Below are positions 1 through 10,850 of a DNA stretch of 64,000 nt, piece after piece. The stretch is from Hsuehochloa calcarea. Taxonomy: Eukaryota > Streptophyta > Magnoliopsida > Poales > Poaceae. Position 1 is the stretch's first letter; every line of letters starts with the position of its first letter. Below the pieces are notes generated by a model. That model had not been told where the DNA came from. It did no database searches and saw only the letters and a list, made by a program, of their open reading frames with translations. The stretch covers positions 17,842,915 through 17,906,914 of the forward strand of contig CM070606.1 of assembly GCA_036346395.1 (NCBI GenBank), written 5' to 3'. A program made the position numbers and the translations under genes.

Positions 1-535
1 CCCTGTTTCTCTTTTTTTTTGCTCTCTTCTTTTTTTTCACTCACGGCCAGCGCTAATCAATCAACCCTTTTTTTGTTTCTTTCCCGGCCAACTACTAACA
101 GCAAGTTATGCGAACAGTACCAGAAGTGAAAACCGAACGTCTCAAAATCCTAAGAGCAGTCCCTCGAGTACGACAACAAACTAGTCTCAATAGGTACAGC
201 AGGTTCGCGAACGGATCGAAGGGTTCATGTATAAAACAACATGCAAACCACTAGATATAAGTAATGTTTAGTTGCACAAAGCGAGAATCAAATACGAACA
301 CAAAATTTGTGGAATGGAAAATAAAAGAGACGCGAGCGGAAAGCGACCGACAACTAAACACTATGAGCAGTGGATTAAGACCTAACAAAACGCACTAAAA
401 AAATACTGAATTAAACTATGGCGAAAGATGATATATATTTTTTGTGGCTTTTTCATTGTATAGGATAGAAAAATAATCTACTGAAATGTAGGGAAAAAGA
501 GATTCTACCGAGTGGCCTGGAATCTAATACCACGA
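1..535 (-). mobile_element. GypX internal leader (partial gypsy element)
   Basis: This stretch lies on the internal side of a minus-strand primer-binding site at 522-533 and so should be the 5' leader of a gypsy element that continues left of the window. It has no convincing open frame. Long T runs near 10-40 and 68-75 read as A-rich tracts on the element's own strand; Gyp2 has similar tracts in its leader (42890-42990), which supports relatedness. The assignment rests on the binding site and the LTR to its right. An unrelated intergenic origin is possible. Confidence 0.45.
522..533 (-). other. Primer-binding site of GypX (tRNA-Met type, degenerate)
   Basis: Read on the minus strand this is TGGTATTAGATT. 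It resembles the TGGTATCAGAGC complement of initiator tRNA-Met used by the other elements here, with two or three mismatches. It sits two bases left of the proposed LTR edge at 536, the normal spacing. Confidence 0.45.
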
Positions 536-1305
536 TGATACGGGGTGGCCTGATCTTCTCGAGTAGAACCGTGGATAAATAGCGCTTGATGATGAAATAA
601 CGCTCAGTTGTACATCACACGCAAGTGCACGGACTTGCATCTCTATGGATATTCGCCAACACGCACCTAGATGATCGTCGCTAGACCACGAGCGGAGATC
701 GCCAAGCCCTCGATTCCCAGCGGAAAAACAAACTTGACCTTAAAATGCAGAACGAATAATTTATCGCCTAATTCTCTCTCAGAAGTCCTCGCATGAACTC
801 TGTTTTGAAAGAACAAGCAATAACTTGTGTTCTATTCTTATGCATAAACATGGTCTGGTTTACAATGGGGGTCTACCCCTCAATATATAGTCTCAGCCCA
901 AGACCATTCAACACTAAAATTTCCATGTGTGGACTATTCATGCATGTGCCTTTGTTCATGGGCGATTCTTCATTCACGATTGCAGCAGAATCTTGTAGCA
1001 TGGCACTATAGCACATCACCGTCACTTGTGATTCTTTATGTGATTCTTCATTCACGGCCCGAGAGATTTGTGCTTCCTTCCTTATTCCTCCACATGGGTT
1101 TTGTGTTTGACCGTTCAGGCCTTGATCCCTCGCTTGGCCGTATGGACATTGGCCTTCTCCTCTTTGGCCGAATGGGACATAAGGCAGCGCCTTGACCTCC
1201 TCAATTGATGGTCTTCCTTGGATGACGGCCGCATATCCTTGATTTTCGTCCAGTGCTGAATCTTCAAACCTGAGCACAAGCAAAATATTGTTTTTAGGTA
1301 GTATA
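536..1305 (-). repeat. GypX 5' LTR, distal part (split by Copia1)
   Basis: This is the downstream part of the GypX LTR on the minus strand, ending in CA at the 536 edge (TGATACGG on the plus strand). A minus-strand open frame at about 1300-873 lies within the LTR. It begins with a segment rich in hydrophobic and Arg/Phe/Glu residues (key residues LVLRFED near 1280) that resembles the C-terminal extension of CRM-like gypsy pol proteins, which is partly LTR-encoded. The frame continues on the other side of Copia1 when one copy of the target duplication is discounted, so the two parts were once contiguous. Confidence 0.6.
1301..1305. repeat. Target-site duplication of Copia1, left copy (GTATA)
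   Basis: GTATA directly precedes the TG start of the Copia1 5' LTR. The right flank has TTATA at 12619-12623, four of five bases matching. Removing one copy keeps the GypX minus-strand frame open across the junction, which independently supports this site. Confidence 0.7.
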
Positions 1306-3083
1306 TGAGAGACCTTGTGGTCGTGTCTCCATGAGAGTGATGAGTATTTGACAAGGGTTTCGGTCAGTCGAGTTTGGTTTGTGTGGTCGGACCATGTCGT
1401 TCTGCGCAGTTCAGCGTTTTCGTGAAGTCTTTCAATTCTTTGTCGGGATAATCGGATCGTCCGTGTTATGGTGATGCGATCACTTGAAGCGGTTGTACCG
1501 ATTGGTAAATGGCGGTTGAAGAATTCGGAGAAGTTGTTTTTGAGTTACGGTTTTCATTGGAAATCGGAACAACCGCAGTATTGGAGCGATCTGACCGAGT
1601 GCGGTTGATCCGCTGGTAACATGGCGGTTGTCTGGATTATATTGTGAGGTTGGCCATTTTGGTGATTTGAGTTTTAGGATAGGTCATATCCAAGTGTGTT
1701 CATGCATATGTGTTGCATATTGCATGTTTGAGCTAACGTTAGGTCAAGTTGTGAAGAACTTGTTCGGTTTTGTGTTTCTTTATGCGTGTGGGCTGCAGGA
1801 CATCGGGTGGAGTCGTGGTGAGACACGGTGGACGGACTAGGTGCGGTGGCACCGAGGTCGAGCAGTCGGCATGTGTCAAAGGCGGCGTGGACTCGAGGTG
1901 GTTGCGAGGCGTGCGAGGCGAGGAGCGAAGCTTCGGAGAAGGTGCGGGGAGGCGAAACGGGAATTTCGCAAGGCTGCACAAGCGGGAGCGGGCTCAGTTG
2001 GTTTTAGCGGGCGTAACGGGGTGGAGACCCGTTAGCCATGGGCTATAAATAGGATGGAGGGGGTGCTGCTCAAATCTGAACACTCCAAGGGTTTTAGGGT
2101 TTCCTTTAGTCAAAATAGGCTTTAGAGTTTGTTTTGCTTTAGGCTTTAGTTGTTGAGAGTTGTTCCTGCTTGTCCCCTTCTTTTTCTTCAAGATGGCTGA
2201 GTGTTCTTGAGTTTTGAGAGTGGGAGAGGATGAGTTGAATGCTTGTAATCATTCCTCTTGTTTCAATCTTGTATCCCTCTTTCTTTAGATCAATATGAGA
2301 TGATGTTTATTGATTTGGTGTCCTTTTCTTTGGTGCGTGTGAGGTTTGATCTTTGGACTCCTGTGCTTGTTTGTGTTCTTTGTTTTAGTTTCTTTGTTCT
2401 CCACTTTGTGACCGATCATTCTTCATTTCCTCTTCTAGGGTTTTTGATGAAATTCTTGATTTCCTTGAGGATTTGGCCTAAGACTCATGCTAGCATGTCT
2501 GAGGTTATTACTAACCTTCTTGCAAAATCTCATGAGCCAAGGTTGAGAGATTGTGGAGCATTTGGTTTTGCGGTTTGGCATCCTTCTTCGTTCAAATGCA
2601 AGAAGATAGGAACTTTGGAATGGATCTCTGAAATATTTGTTTGGAATAGGTTCCTAGTGTCTTTAGGGAGGTGTGGTTCAAATCTCGTAGAGTTTGGCCA
2701 GCGGTTCAAAAGTTACGTCGATTTTCGTTTTGAAACCGAGAGGTTTTTGCTGCTCGGGACAATCGGATGAACGGGCTTAACACGTGGTTGTATGCGGGAC
2801 TGCGGTACAACCGGCCATTACTGCTGATTGGTTGTACCGATTGTGGTACAACCGCCGTTTACTGTGGTTGTACCGATTGTCCCGATTTCTTGGTTCTTTC
2901 TCGTTTTTGTTTCTTTGAGCTTTGGGGGTGAGAGTGGATTCAACATAAGACTTCCTCGTGCTTAATCATTGATCTTCATAGCTCTCATAGCTATTGGAGT
3001 AATTTACAAGTTGAATCCATTCTTTGCGAAAAGATTAGGTGCTCCTATTCACCCCCCCCTCTAGTCGCCTTTCCGGTCCTTCA
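1306..3083 (+). repeat. Copia1 5' LTR
   Basis: Begins TGAGAGACCTTGTGG and ends GGTCCTTCA just before the primer-binding site. The same sequence recurs at 10851-12618. It carries a TATA box at 2043-2053 and, downstream of it, a run of related motifs around GGTTGTACCGATTG (2780-2885). Differences between the two LTRs are mostly 1-4 base indels next to CAG, CTG or CCGG, so their divergence cannot be used directly to date the insertion. Confidence 0.95.
2043..2053 (+). promoter_or_regulatory. TATA box of Copia1 5' LTR
   Basis: CTATAAATAGG, a near-perfect plant TATA box, about 740 bases into the LTR, matched at 11582-11592 in the 3' LTR. Transcription should start about 30 bases downstream, marking the U3/R boundary. 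Confidence 0.8.
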
Positions 3084-3085
3084 AT

Positions 3086-3100
3086 TGGTATCAGAGCAGG
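3086..3100 (+). other. Primer-binding site of Copia1
   Basis: TGGTATCAGAGCAGG, two bases after the LTR end; complementary to the 3' end of plant initiator tRNA-Met, the usual primer for copia and many gypsy elements. Confidence 0.9.
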
Positions 3101-3145
3101 TTAGCTCTTTTCAATAGATCTTAACCGGTCTCAAGAGCCGTGGCG

Positions 3146-5086
3146 ATGGACAAGTACTCGACCAAGCCGCCCGTTTTCGATGGCATCGATTACCCTTCGG
3201 AAGAGCCGAATGGAGACATACATCGGGCCTGGGGTATGCCATCGGCGAAAGGTCAAGGTTCGATTCATTTGTTCTGCCGATGAGAACATCAATGCCGGGA
3301 ACATGGCTGATGTTGAGGCAAATGCAAAGGCTAGGAACATCATCATCCAGGGTTTGAGTCGTAGTGAGTTTGACCGCATATCTCACACTGTCGTCGCCTA
3401 CGATATCCGGGTGACCCTCGGCGCATACCATGAGGCACCACCCGGATCAAGGCAGTTCGCGAGACCGGTTCAAACGAGAATACAACAAATTTGAGATGCT
3501 TCTTTGGTGAATCCCTAGATGAGTGCTTATGCGTTTCACAAGATCTTGAGCAACCTCCGGCGGTCGGTCTCACATACCCGACTCGGACAACGCTCGTCGG
3601 ATACTTACGGACTCGATCTGCGTGTGTGGGAGATGAAAGTGACCACCATCAAAGACACGACAGACCTCTCGACCTTGACTCTTGATGCGGCAGTACTCAC
3701 GCCTCAAGACTCACGAGATTGGCGTTGTCTCGAGGTCGAAGTCACGATCGATAGCCACAGTCACCGATCGATTCAACTTCACGGTCTCTCTTACGAGTCC
3801 TCTTGCAATTTCTCCTTGTCGCTCTGTGACATAAGCGATGATCGATTAGGCGACTGCGGATGAGCGGCTTGCCCTCCTTGCTCGTAGATTCTCCCACGCT
3901 TACAAAGGGAGGAGGGACGAGAAGAGAGGAGGACCGTGATTTGCTTGAGTGTGGTGGCCCCAACCACATCCGAGCGAACCGCCCCAAGCCGAGAAGGGCA
4001 AGAACGACTACGCGGTTCGGGCAAACGACTACACCGACAAGAACCGCAACAAGAAGCCTCCGGCTCGGGCCTTGAGAAGAAGAAGTTCCGCAACTTTGGC
4101 AAAGCCAAGAAGCTCTTCCAGCGTCCTCACCGCTTCGACGACCTCGACCTCGGCGAGGTGGAGGGATGGAGCGACGATGACGACACGGGTGACCAAGAGC
4201 CCAAGGATGGCGCGACGACTTCTCGGCATGTGCTTCATGGCCCTCAAGGCGAACTTCGTGACAATGGTGTACTCGACACGGACGAGGTAGATCCCACCTA
4301 CGAGCAGCTCAATCATGCTTTTCTCAAGCTAGGAGGTTTTCATGCTAAAGCTAAGGCTAGGTGTCTTTGAGTTAGAGAAGGAAATAGATAGTGTCACTAG
4401 AGATTATTGCTCTTACATCTGCTCCTTCTAGTGATGATTGTGATACATGCTCGCTTTCTTTGGTTGATATGGAGAAGTTAAGGACCTCACATGATAGTGT
4501 GTCCTCCAAACTTGATAGTGTTAAGGTGGAGAATGTTAGTGCGCTTCTTGAGTTAGAGTTGAGTAGAATGGTCATTACCCTACTTATTCTTGATAAGACT
4601 ACTTCTCCCACCTCATGTGAGGGTAAGGACATTCTTTGCTAGAGGATCTTATGCCATGCTCCTTGATCCGCCCGAGTCTTGTGAAAATTGCAATAACTTG
4701 AAGATGAACTTAAAGCAGGCAGATCATAAAATTCTTGAACTACAAGCTTTTTACTTGAGCCGATTGTTTCATGCTTAAAGCTGTCCTAAGTTAGCTGCTT
4801 GAACTTGAAGTCTGTCTCCAAGCAGTTTCAAGATATGATTGATCATGAAAGGAAGTTGGCTAAGTTTGCTTCTAAGGACCCTGTTAGCTCACCATGCATT
4901 AAGTGTAACAAACTAAAATCTGACTTGATTGCTTTGGATGAGAAATGTGTGAAGCTAACTAAGGACCTTCTAGAGAAGCCACATTGTGTTTGCAATATGA
5001 TTGTGGAGAAGGGGGAGAAGCCCCAGGGTAAGGATGAGACGCTTAGCAGCGTGAACCAGCGGCTAGCGATGGGGACTGTTCCTTGA
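3146..5086 (+). pseudogene. gag: Copia1 gag (broken)
   Basis: The nucleocapsid/capsid part of the polyprotein, which packages element RNA into virus-like particles. The start ATG at 3146 follows the primer-binding site and opens with MDKYSTKPPVFDG, the usual opening of plant copia gag. A UBN2-type gag region continues in another frame (IIIQGLSRSEFDRI near 3335-3375). A zinc-knuckle region lies near 3940-3985 (ECGGPNHIRAN with the last Cys lost). Beyond it are helical segments with CxxC pairs: CENCNNLK near 4680 and CIKCNKLK near 4890, predicted coiled coils as in SIRE-type gags. Frame changes occur at about 3190, 3490, 3860 and 4370, so no intact protein is encoded as read. The equivalent region in Copia2 is at 19188-20997. 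Confidence 0.8.
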
Positions 5087-5980
5087 GTCGGTGTGCTCGC
5101 ACAAGCCATTCTTTCCTCTCTTCTTTGGTTCTTCTTTGCTCCCTTACCTTCTCTGTCTCTTCTTCCCCTGCTCTTCTTGCACCTCTCTCTTTCGGGAGTG
5201 TCAGTACCTTATGAACACTCTCGAGAGATTTGTAGGAGGCAAGAAGAAGCTCAATCTTATTCTAGACCAATCTAAGATCTGCAGATTTAATCAGGGTCTA
5301 GGATATGACTTCTTTGAGGGCATGAGGAAGCATCCACTGCCGTGCTCGGACCCATAGCACCGAGTGTGATCGAGATTGAGCCGGGACCGAGAAAGTCCAT
5401 TTCAAGTCGGCGGGCTATGTCAAGGGATTTCGACGATGAAGGTAATTTCACATCGCTTCTACCTCTCGGAAGGTGAAGTATCACCGCACCTTACATCGGA
5501 AGGATGGACACGGTCGATCGATGCTTCAGCGCGCCAAGATCGTGCGTAGAGACCATGTTGAGTCTCTTAGGCGCATTGTGGTCGGCCCGGACCTTGAGTG
5601 CACCTAAGACCAACACGAGGTCTAGGCTTGTTTCTTCGATGGGTTTGTGCGACATCGAGGACTTGGTTTTTCCGAGTTTTACGGTTTCGTCCTCATCTTG
5701 CTTTCGATCGTGACTTCCGCCGTCCCGAGGTAGATCTCGTTTTCCCATCGAGATAGCTACTCGCGGCGTGTTCAACATGTTGCGAGTGCTCGGCTTCGCT
5801 CCTTCAGAGGCCGGACCAAAGCAACACCTTGGTCTACTCTTAGACCTTACGCTTTGAGTTCTGAGGCGTAGGGTAGATAGGCGTCGATCGTGCTTGACTA
5901 CTTCATCGCTCGGCGTGTTATTGATATTGGGTGCCAAAATCATTGTTGGTTTATCCCGATCTTGAGACTTTACTCACTGT
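5087..5980 (+). other. Copia1 gag/pol spacer
   Basis: Low-similarity, frame-broken stretch between the gag coiled-coil region and protease. Around 5190-5310 it encodes a segment (key residues ERFVGGKKKLNLILD) matching one in Copia2 at 19188-19394, so it is the tail of gag. The rest (5320-5980) has no domain I recognise. Confidence 0.6.
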
Positions 5981-6379
5981 TTGACTCAGGTTCGCCGGGT
6001 AGGGAAGGAGAAGGTTTGGCTTGTAGACTCCGGTTGTTCTCGTCATATGACCGGAGACTCCCGTTGGTTCTCCTCCCTTGCCCGTGCTCCAGGTGATGAG
6101 ACGATCACCTTCGGAGATGCTTCATCTGGGCGCGTCATCGCCAAAGGTACTGTGCGCATTAATGATTCTTTCATTTTGAAAGACGTTGCCTTGGTTAGTA
6201 AGCTGCAGTACAATTTGCTTTCTGTTTCTCAGCTTATCGATGACAGTTTCGAGGTGAGCTTCAAGAAAAATGCTTGTAAAATTCTTGATTCTTCGGGTAG
6301 TTTGGTTTGCGGGATTTCTCGTTATGGGAGGATCTTTCGTGCTGATTTTACGAGTCTTGGCGATCCTCTCGGTGTTTAG
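5981..6379 (+). pseudogene. pol: Copia1 protease region
   Basis: Aspartic protease of the pol polyprotein, which cuts gag-pol during particle maturation. The active-site Asp-Ser-Gly is visible at 6026-6034 in the context WLVDSGCSRHMTG, followed by residues typical of copia proteases (ITFGDASSGRV, LKDVALVSKLQYNLLSVSQL). This is one of the longer intact frames of the element, ending at a stop near 6379 where the frame shifts into the integrase. It would normally be part of one continuous gag-pol frame, so the ATG at 5981 is not a true start. Confidence 0.85.
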
Positions 6380-7600
6380 TTGCTTCGAGTCCAGCGCGAC
6401 ATCCTTACGGCATAGGAGACTTGGTCATATTGGATTTGACCATTTGACCGAGTTAGCGCCACGATCTCATTCGTGGTTTGCCGAAACTCAAGATGGTCAA
6501 AGATCTTGTTTGCTCTCCATGCCGGCACGGCAAGATGGTTGCCGCTTCTCATCCTCCGGTCACAGTTACTATGACCGATGCACCTGGACAGCTGCTCCAC
6601 ATGGATACAGTGGGACCAGCTCGAGTGCAGTCAGCAGGAGGGAAGTGGTATGTGCTTGTCGTGGTCGATGACTTCTCGAGGTACTCTTGGGTGTTTTCTT
6701 AGCCTCGAAGGATGAGGCGTTTCGCATTTCCGAGGCCTTTTAGTAGGCTTTGTAGAGCTCCCGGTGCCTTACGAGCAATCCGCAGTGACAATGGCACGGA
6801 GTTCAAGAATTCCTACTTTGAGAGTTTACGTGGTGAGGCAGTGTAGAGCACCAGTTCTCTTCTCCATCGTCCCTCGTGAGAATGGCGTTGTGGAAGGAAG
6901 AACCGTACCTTAGTCGAGATGGCGGGCGATGCTTGATGAGTACTCTACACCGGAAGTTTTGGGTGAAGCTATAGCCACCGCGTGCCATGTCTCAAATCGA
7001 GTTTTCTTGGGCACACTTGCATCGCACTTCTTATGAGTGAGATATGGCGAAAGCCTAGCGTCTCTCATTTTCGTGTGTTTGGTTGCAAGTGTTTTGTTTT
7101 GAAGTCAGGAACCTAGATAAGTTGAGTCACGTTCTTGTGGCGGGATCTTTCAGGTTACTCGCCTTCTTCAGCGGGCTTATAAGTGCAGGCTGCGAGTCTA
7201 GCAAAATGGTAGAGTCTGTGAGGTGACCTTGATGAGGCGATCCGGGACTAGGCACGATATCTCGAGTTCGTTAGAGCGATCGAGACCATCTTCGTGGATG
7301 GCGAGGGCGAAGGAGACGATGGTTGTCTACGATCTGTCCCTCACCCACTCCTTGAGGTACCATCTTCCACCGCACCTCGAGGTGATCGGCCCTTGCCTTC
7401 GCTATACGGAGTTAGTGGCTCTGTTCCTACCTCGTCGGCTCATGAGGTAGAGGCCACTTCTTCATCTCTCCGGGACCTCCTAGACACATCCGAGCTCATC
7501 CTTGAGCGGATCATTGGAGACCTCTTGAGCGTGTTACCCGCTCAAAATCAGCTTATCTCAATTCTGTCTCCATTCGCCTTCATTGCCTCCTTTGAGCCCA
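6380..7600 (+). pseudogene. pol: Copia1 integrase (GAG-pre-integrase, zinc-binding and catalytic core)
   Basis: Inserts the cDNA into the genome by strand transfer. Seen in several frames: the His pair of the N-terminal zinc finger in HRRLGHIGFDHL near 6410-6445, its CxxC near 6511-6525 (CSPCRHGK), the first catalytic Asp in LLHMDTVGP near 6600, VVDDFSRYSWVF near 6660-6700, and the second catalytic Asp in SDNGTEFKN near 6785-6810. The third acidic residue lies in a degraded stretch near 6880-6900. The 7020-7600 part is the poorly conserved C-terminal region. At least four frame changes make this non-functional as read. Confidence 0.82.
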
Positions 7601-8340
7601 AAGATGTTTCTCATGCCTTATCGATGAGTCATGGGTCAATGCCATGCATGAGGAGCTAGAAAATTCGAGAGGAACAAGGTGCAGTCGCTTGTCGAGCCCC
7701 GCGAGTCACAATATTATTGGGACTAAGTGGGTGTTCAAGAACAAGCGAGCGAGGATGGAGTGGTTATCAGAAACAAGGCTAGATTGGTTGCTCGGGGTTT
7801 TCGGGTTGAGGTCTAGATTTGAGAAACCTTTGCCCTGTAGCTAGACTTGAAGCCATTAGAATCACGCTTGCCTTTGCAGCTTCTAAGGGATTCAAGCTTT
7901 ACCAGATGGACGTCAAGAGTGCCTTTCTCAATGGCATTATTGAGGAAGAGGTCTACGTCCGGCAGCCTCCTGGTTTCGAGAACCCCAAATACCCAAACCA
8001 TGTCTTCAAGCTTTTCAAAGCATTGTATGGACTTAAGCAGGCCCCCAGGGCTTGGTATGAGAGGCTTAAGTCCTACTTGTTAAGTCATGGTTTTGAGATG
8101 GGTAAAGTTGACAAGACCTTGTTCATCCGCCGGCATGGCACTGCCCTTCTGCTCGTCCAGATCTATGTCGATGACATTATCTTTGGCGGCTCTTCCCATA
8201 CTCTGGTTTCCCAGTTCTCGGATGTCATGAGCACCGAGTTTGAGATGAGTATGATGGGTGAGTTGACCTTCTTCCTTGGCTTCCAAATTAGCAGTCTCGG
8301 GAGGGTACATTTCTTCATCGGGAAAGTACACTCGTGACCT
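7601..8340 (+). pseudogene. pol: Copia1 reverse transcriptase (RVT_2)
   Basis: RNA-dependent DNA polymerase that copies element RNA. The best-preserved frame is 7819-8337. It holds ARLEAIRITLAFAASKGFKL, MDVKSAFLNG (first catalytic Asp), LYGLKQAPRAWYERL, and the active-site YVDD at 8164-8175 within IYVDDIIFGG, followed by GELTFFLGFQI. All three catalytic aspartates are visible. The N-terminal part (MHEELEN near 7644 and GTKWVFKNK near 7715) is in other frames. The order protease-integrase-RT is diagnostic of Ty1/copia. Confidence 0.93.
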
Positions 8341-9090
8341 CTGGCGCTCGACATGAGTGATGGTAAGCTGTGTGTCGACTCCCATGGCTTCTGACCTATC
8401 TTGACCAGATGAGGATGGCGAGCGATTGATCAAAAGGAGTTTCGCAGCATGATTGGCTCCCTCTTGTACCTCACTGCCTCGAGACCGGACATACATTTCT
8501 CGTGTGTTTGTGCGCTCGTTCGAGCTTCTCCTCGCGTTTCTCACCGCCGATGGTGAAGCGCATCTTCGATACTGCGAGCTACCATTGACTATGGTATCGG
8601 TACTCTTCTTCATCTGTCTTTCCTTGAGAGCCTTCTCGGATCACGGACTTATTGGTGTAGGATAGATAGGAAGAGCACTTCTGGCACTTGCCAATTTCTT
8701 GGCACTTCTCTTGTTTCCTGGTCTTCGAGGAAGCAGTCCGGTGTTGCACAGTCCACCGCAGAGGCCGAGTATGTTCTTTGCGACGATTCTTTGTAGCCAA
8801 GTGCTCTGGATGGCTTCGACCCTGCGGGACTTTGGGTTAGTTATCGATAGTGTTCCACTCTTTTGTGATAACACTTCTGCGATTAACATTGCCAAGAACC
8901 CAGTGCAGCATTCCCGGACCAAGCACATCGATATCCGGTTCCACTTCCTTAGAGACCATGTAGAGAAGGCGATATAGTGCTTCATTTGTGGAGAGTGACC
9001 ACCAGTTGGCTGACATTTTTACCAAGCCTTTGGATAGTTCGAGGTTTTCAGCTCTGCGGGGAGAGCTTGGGGTGGTTTGTCCTTATGGAC
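8341..9090 (+). pseudogene. pol: Copia1 RNase H
   Basis: Degrades the RNA strand of RNA-DNA hybrids during reverse transcription. Frame 8699-8977 carries the conserved FCDNTSAINIAKNPVQHS and RTKHIDIRFHFLRDHVEKA segments at about 8850-8970. The start (YLTASRPDIHFSCV near 8470-8510) is present but frame-broken. The end of the polyprotein lies near 9060-9095, where a stop follows ADIFTKPLD-like residues. Confidence 0.88.
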
Positions 9091-10839
9091 TGTAGTGAGG
9101 GGGAGCTTTGTGCTTTACTGCTTTACTATTTTGATTATGCTTCTGTCTCATTTCCATCGCATTGCATTTTTGGGTGCATTGGGGTTTAGTCCTTCTAGCA
9201 TAAATTAGAGTGATCTTCTCGACTAATTTGTTTAGACTCCTTGCTCTTTTCTTGTGACCTAGGGTTACGCTCTGTTAGTCGCTTCTCTTCTCTCACTAGG
9301 TTGAGCCCACTCACCGCTTTCGGAGTTCTAGCAAGGGCGGGCCGCCCTTGGGTAGACATGGTGCGTGTTTGCTCCCTAGTAAGGTAGATTACCGGTCTAA
9401 TAGTCCTAGTGTCATATGGGGTAGATGAGAGTGAGTCTAAGCCATAGTTGCCTCTATATCTTATCTATGCTTTAAGGGCGCCTACTTCTGTTTTCTTTTC
9501 GACTTCTCGATCTTATTGCTTTGGTTGGGGGAGTTCTTTTGGGAGCTTACGGGCTTAATATTGACTTAACTCAACTTGAACTAAAAGTTGCATCTCATGT
9601 TGAGGGGAGCTGGATTCTCTTGCATTCTAGCATTACGCATTGTAATATAACAACATTGAGCCTTGACTATTATCCTATTATGACATGCTACAATGTTTTA
9701 CACCTTACCATGACTTGTGCTTAGCTTGCTAAATTTATCATGACTTCATATGTGTAGACTAGCTCTTGCCATGATAAGTTAATTAAACTTGCTCAACAAA
9801 CTAAAACTTGTCGTGTTAGCACTCGAGATTAGTCTTTCTCGAGCTATCCTTTTATGATTCATGCCATGTCAAATAAATTTGGGTAGAGTGATGAATCTAT
9901 ATTGAGCCTTAGAAAGAGCTGTTTTAGTCTCTTGATGATGCATGAGTTAGTACAACTTGTTAAAAAAAAATCTCTTTTGTGCGAAAAAACTGATCTCACC
10001 AATTCTTTCTCATGAGACGGCTTGCCATTGCACTGGGCATGAACTCAGGGGGAGTTTTGGATGACCTAGACCACTCTTTTAAGCTTTTGTTGCTTGGGAT
10101 GGTCGTAGTGAGGCTTGAGATCTAGCACATGGCTAAAAATGCCATTTGTCAAAATTGGTTGAAGCTTAGGAAGAGGTTGTGGATGGCTCCTAGTCCAGGA
10201 CCTTCTTTACTAAGATAGACCTTTTATCAACTTGAATATTCATTGCAAATGAAAAATAGTTGAAATTTGGGCTTTTGACAAAAGTTGAGCCAAATGATTC
10301 ATTCTTGAGCTTATAGCACTCTATTGGACTCAATGTTAGCTTCCTTGTTACGCTTAGCTTATTGACATGGCTGCATCATCCTTGGATATCTCTAGTTAGA
10401 CTTTGCTCATTGATGACTTGACTTGCTCTCTAAATGCATTACATTTGATTGTCATCTATGTGCTCTAGCTAGCTTATATGTATGTTGTTATGATCTAGAT
10501 AGCGTTTTATTGAGTTATGGCTTGGTGTATTACATGTTGGTCATTATGGATAATTCTCATGGCTCAAAATGTTTAAATAAACAAACTTGACCATTTTCAT
10601 TCATTAACATGTCATATTCTCTCTATTGCATCTTGATCGTTTATTGCCAAAAAGGGAGAATAGAGAAGAAAAAGTCATTGGGAGCAGTTTAGAGCTTTGA
10701 GATCAATTTGCTCTTTCGGTTGTTGCTCTAGCGTTCATACATCGACATGGTCATTAGCTTCATTTCATTCCTTGGACCATGTTGGATTTTCAAACTCAAA
10801 CTCTTCTTAAAGCTTTTACGAGTTTGTCAATATTCTCAT
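9091..10839 (+). other. Copia1 post-pol tail (1.75 kb, no long frame)
   Basis: Between the end of RNase H and the polypurine tract there are about 1.75 kb with no frame over 70 codons. SIRE-type elements carry an extra env-like or untranslated region here. I cannot see a signal peptide or membrane segment, so I do not call an env gene. Copia2 has a homologous tail at 13778-15570; both contain a short block around GGATGGCTCCTAGTCCAGG (near 10180-10200 here). Confidence 0.7.
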
Positions 10840-10850
10840 CAAGGGGAGAT
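10840..10850 (+). other. Polypurine tract of Copia1
   Basis: CAAGGGGAGAT immediately before the TG of the 3' LTR; it primes plus-strand cDNA synthesis. Confidence 0.88.

Noticed and set aside
873..1195. Overlapping frames on both strands suggesting a host gene exon left of Copia1
   Set aside because: The minus-strand frame is contiguous with one on the far side of Copia1 and fits an LTR-encoded gypsy pol extension; the plus-strand frame is its shadow.
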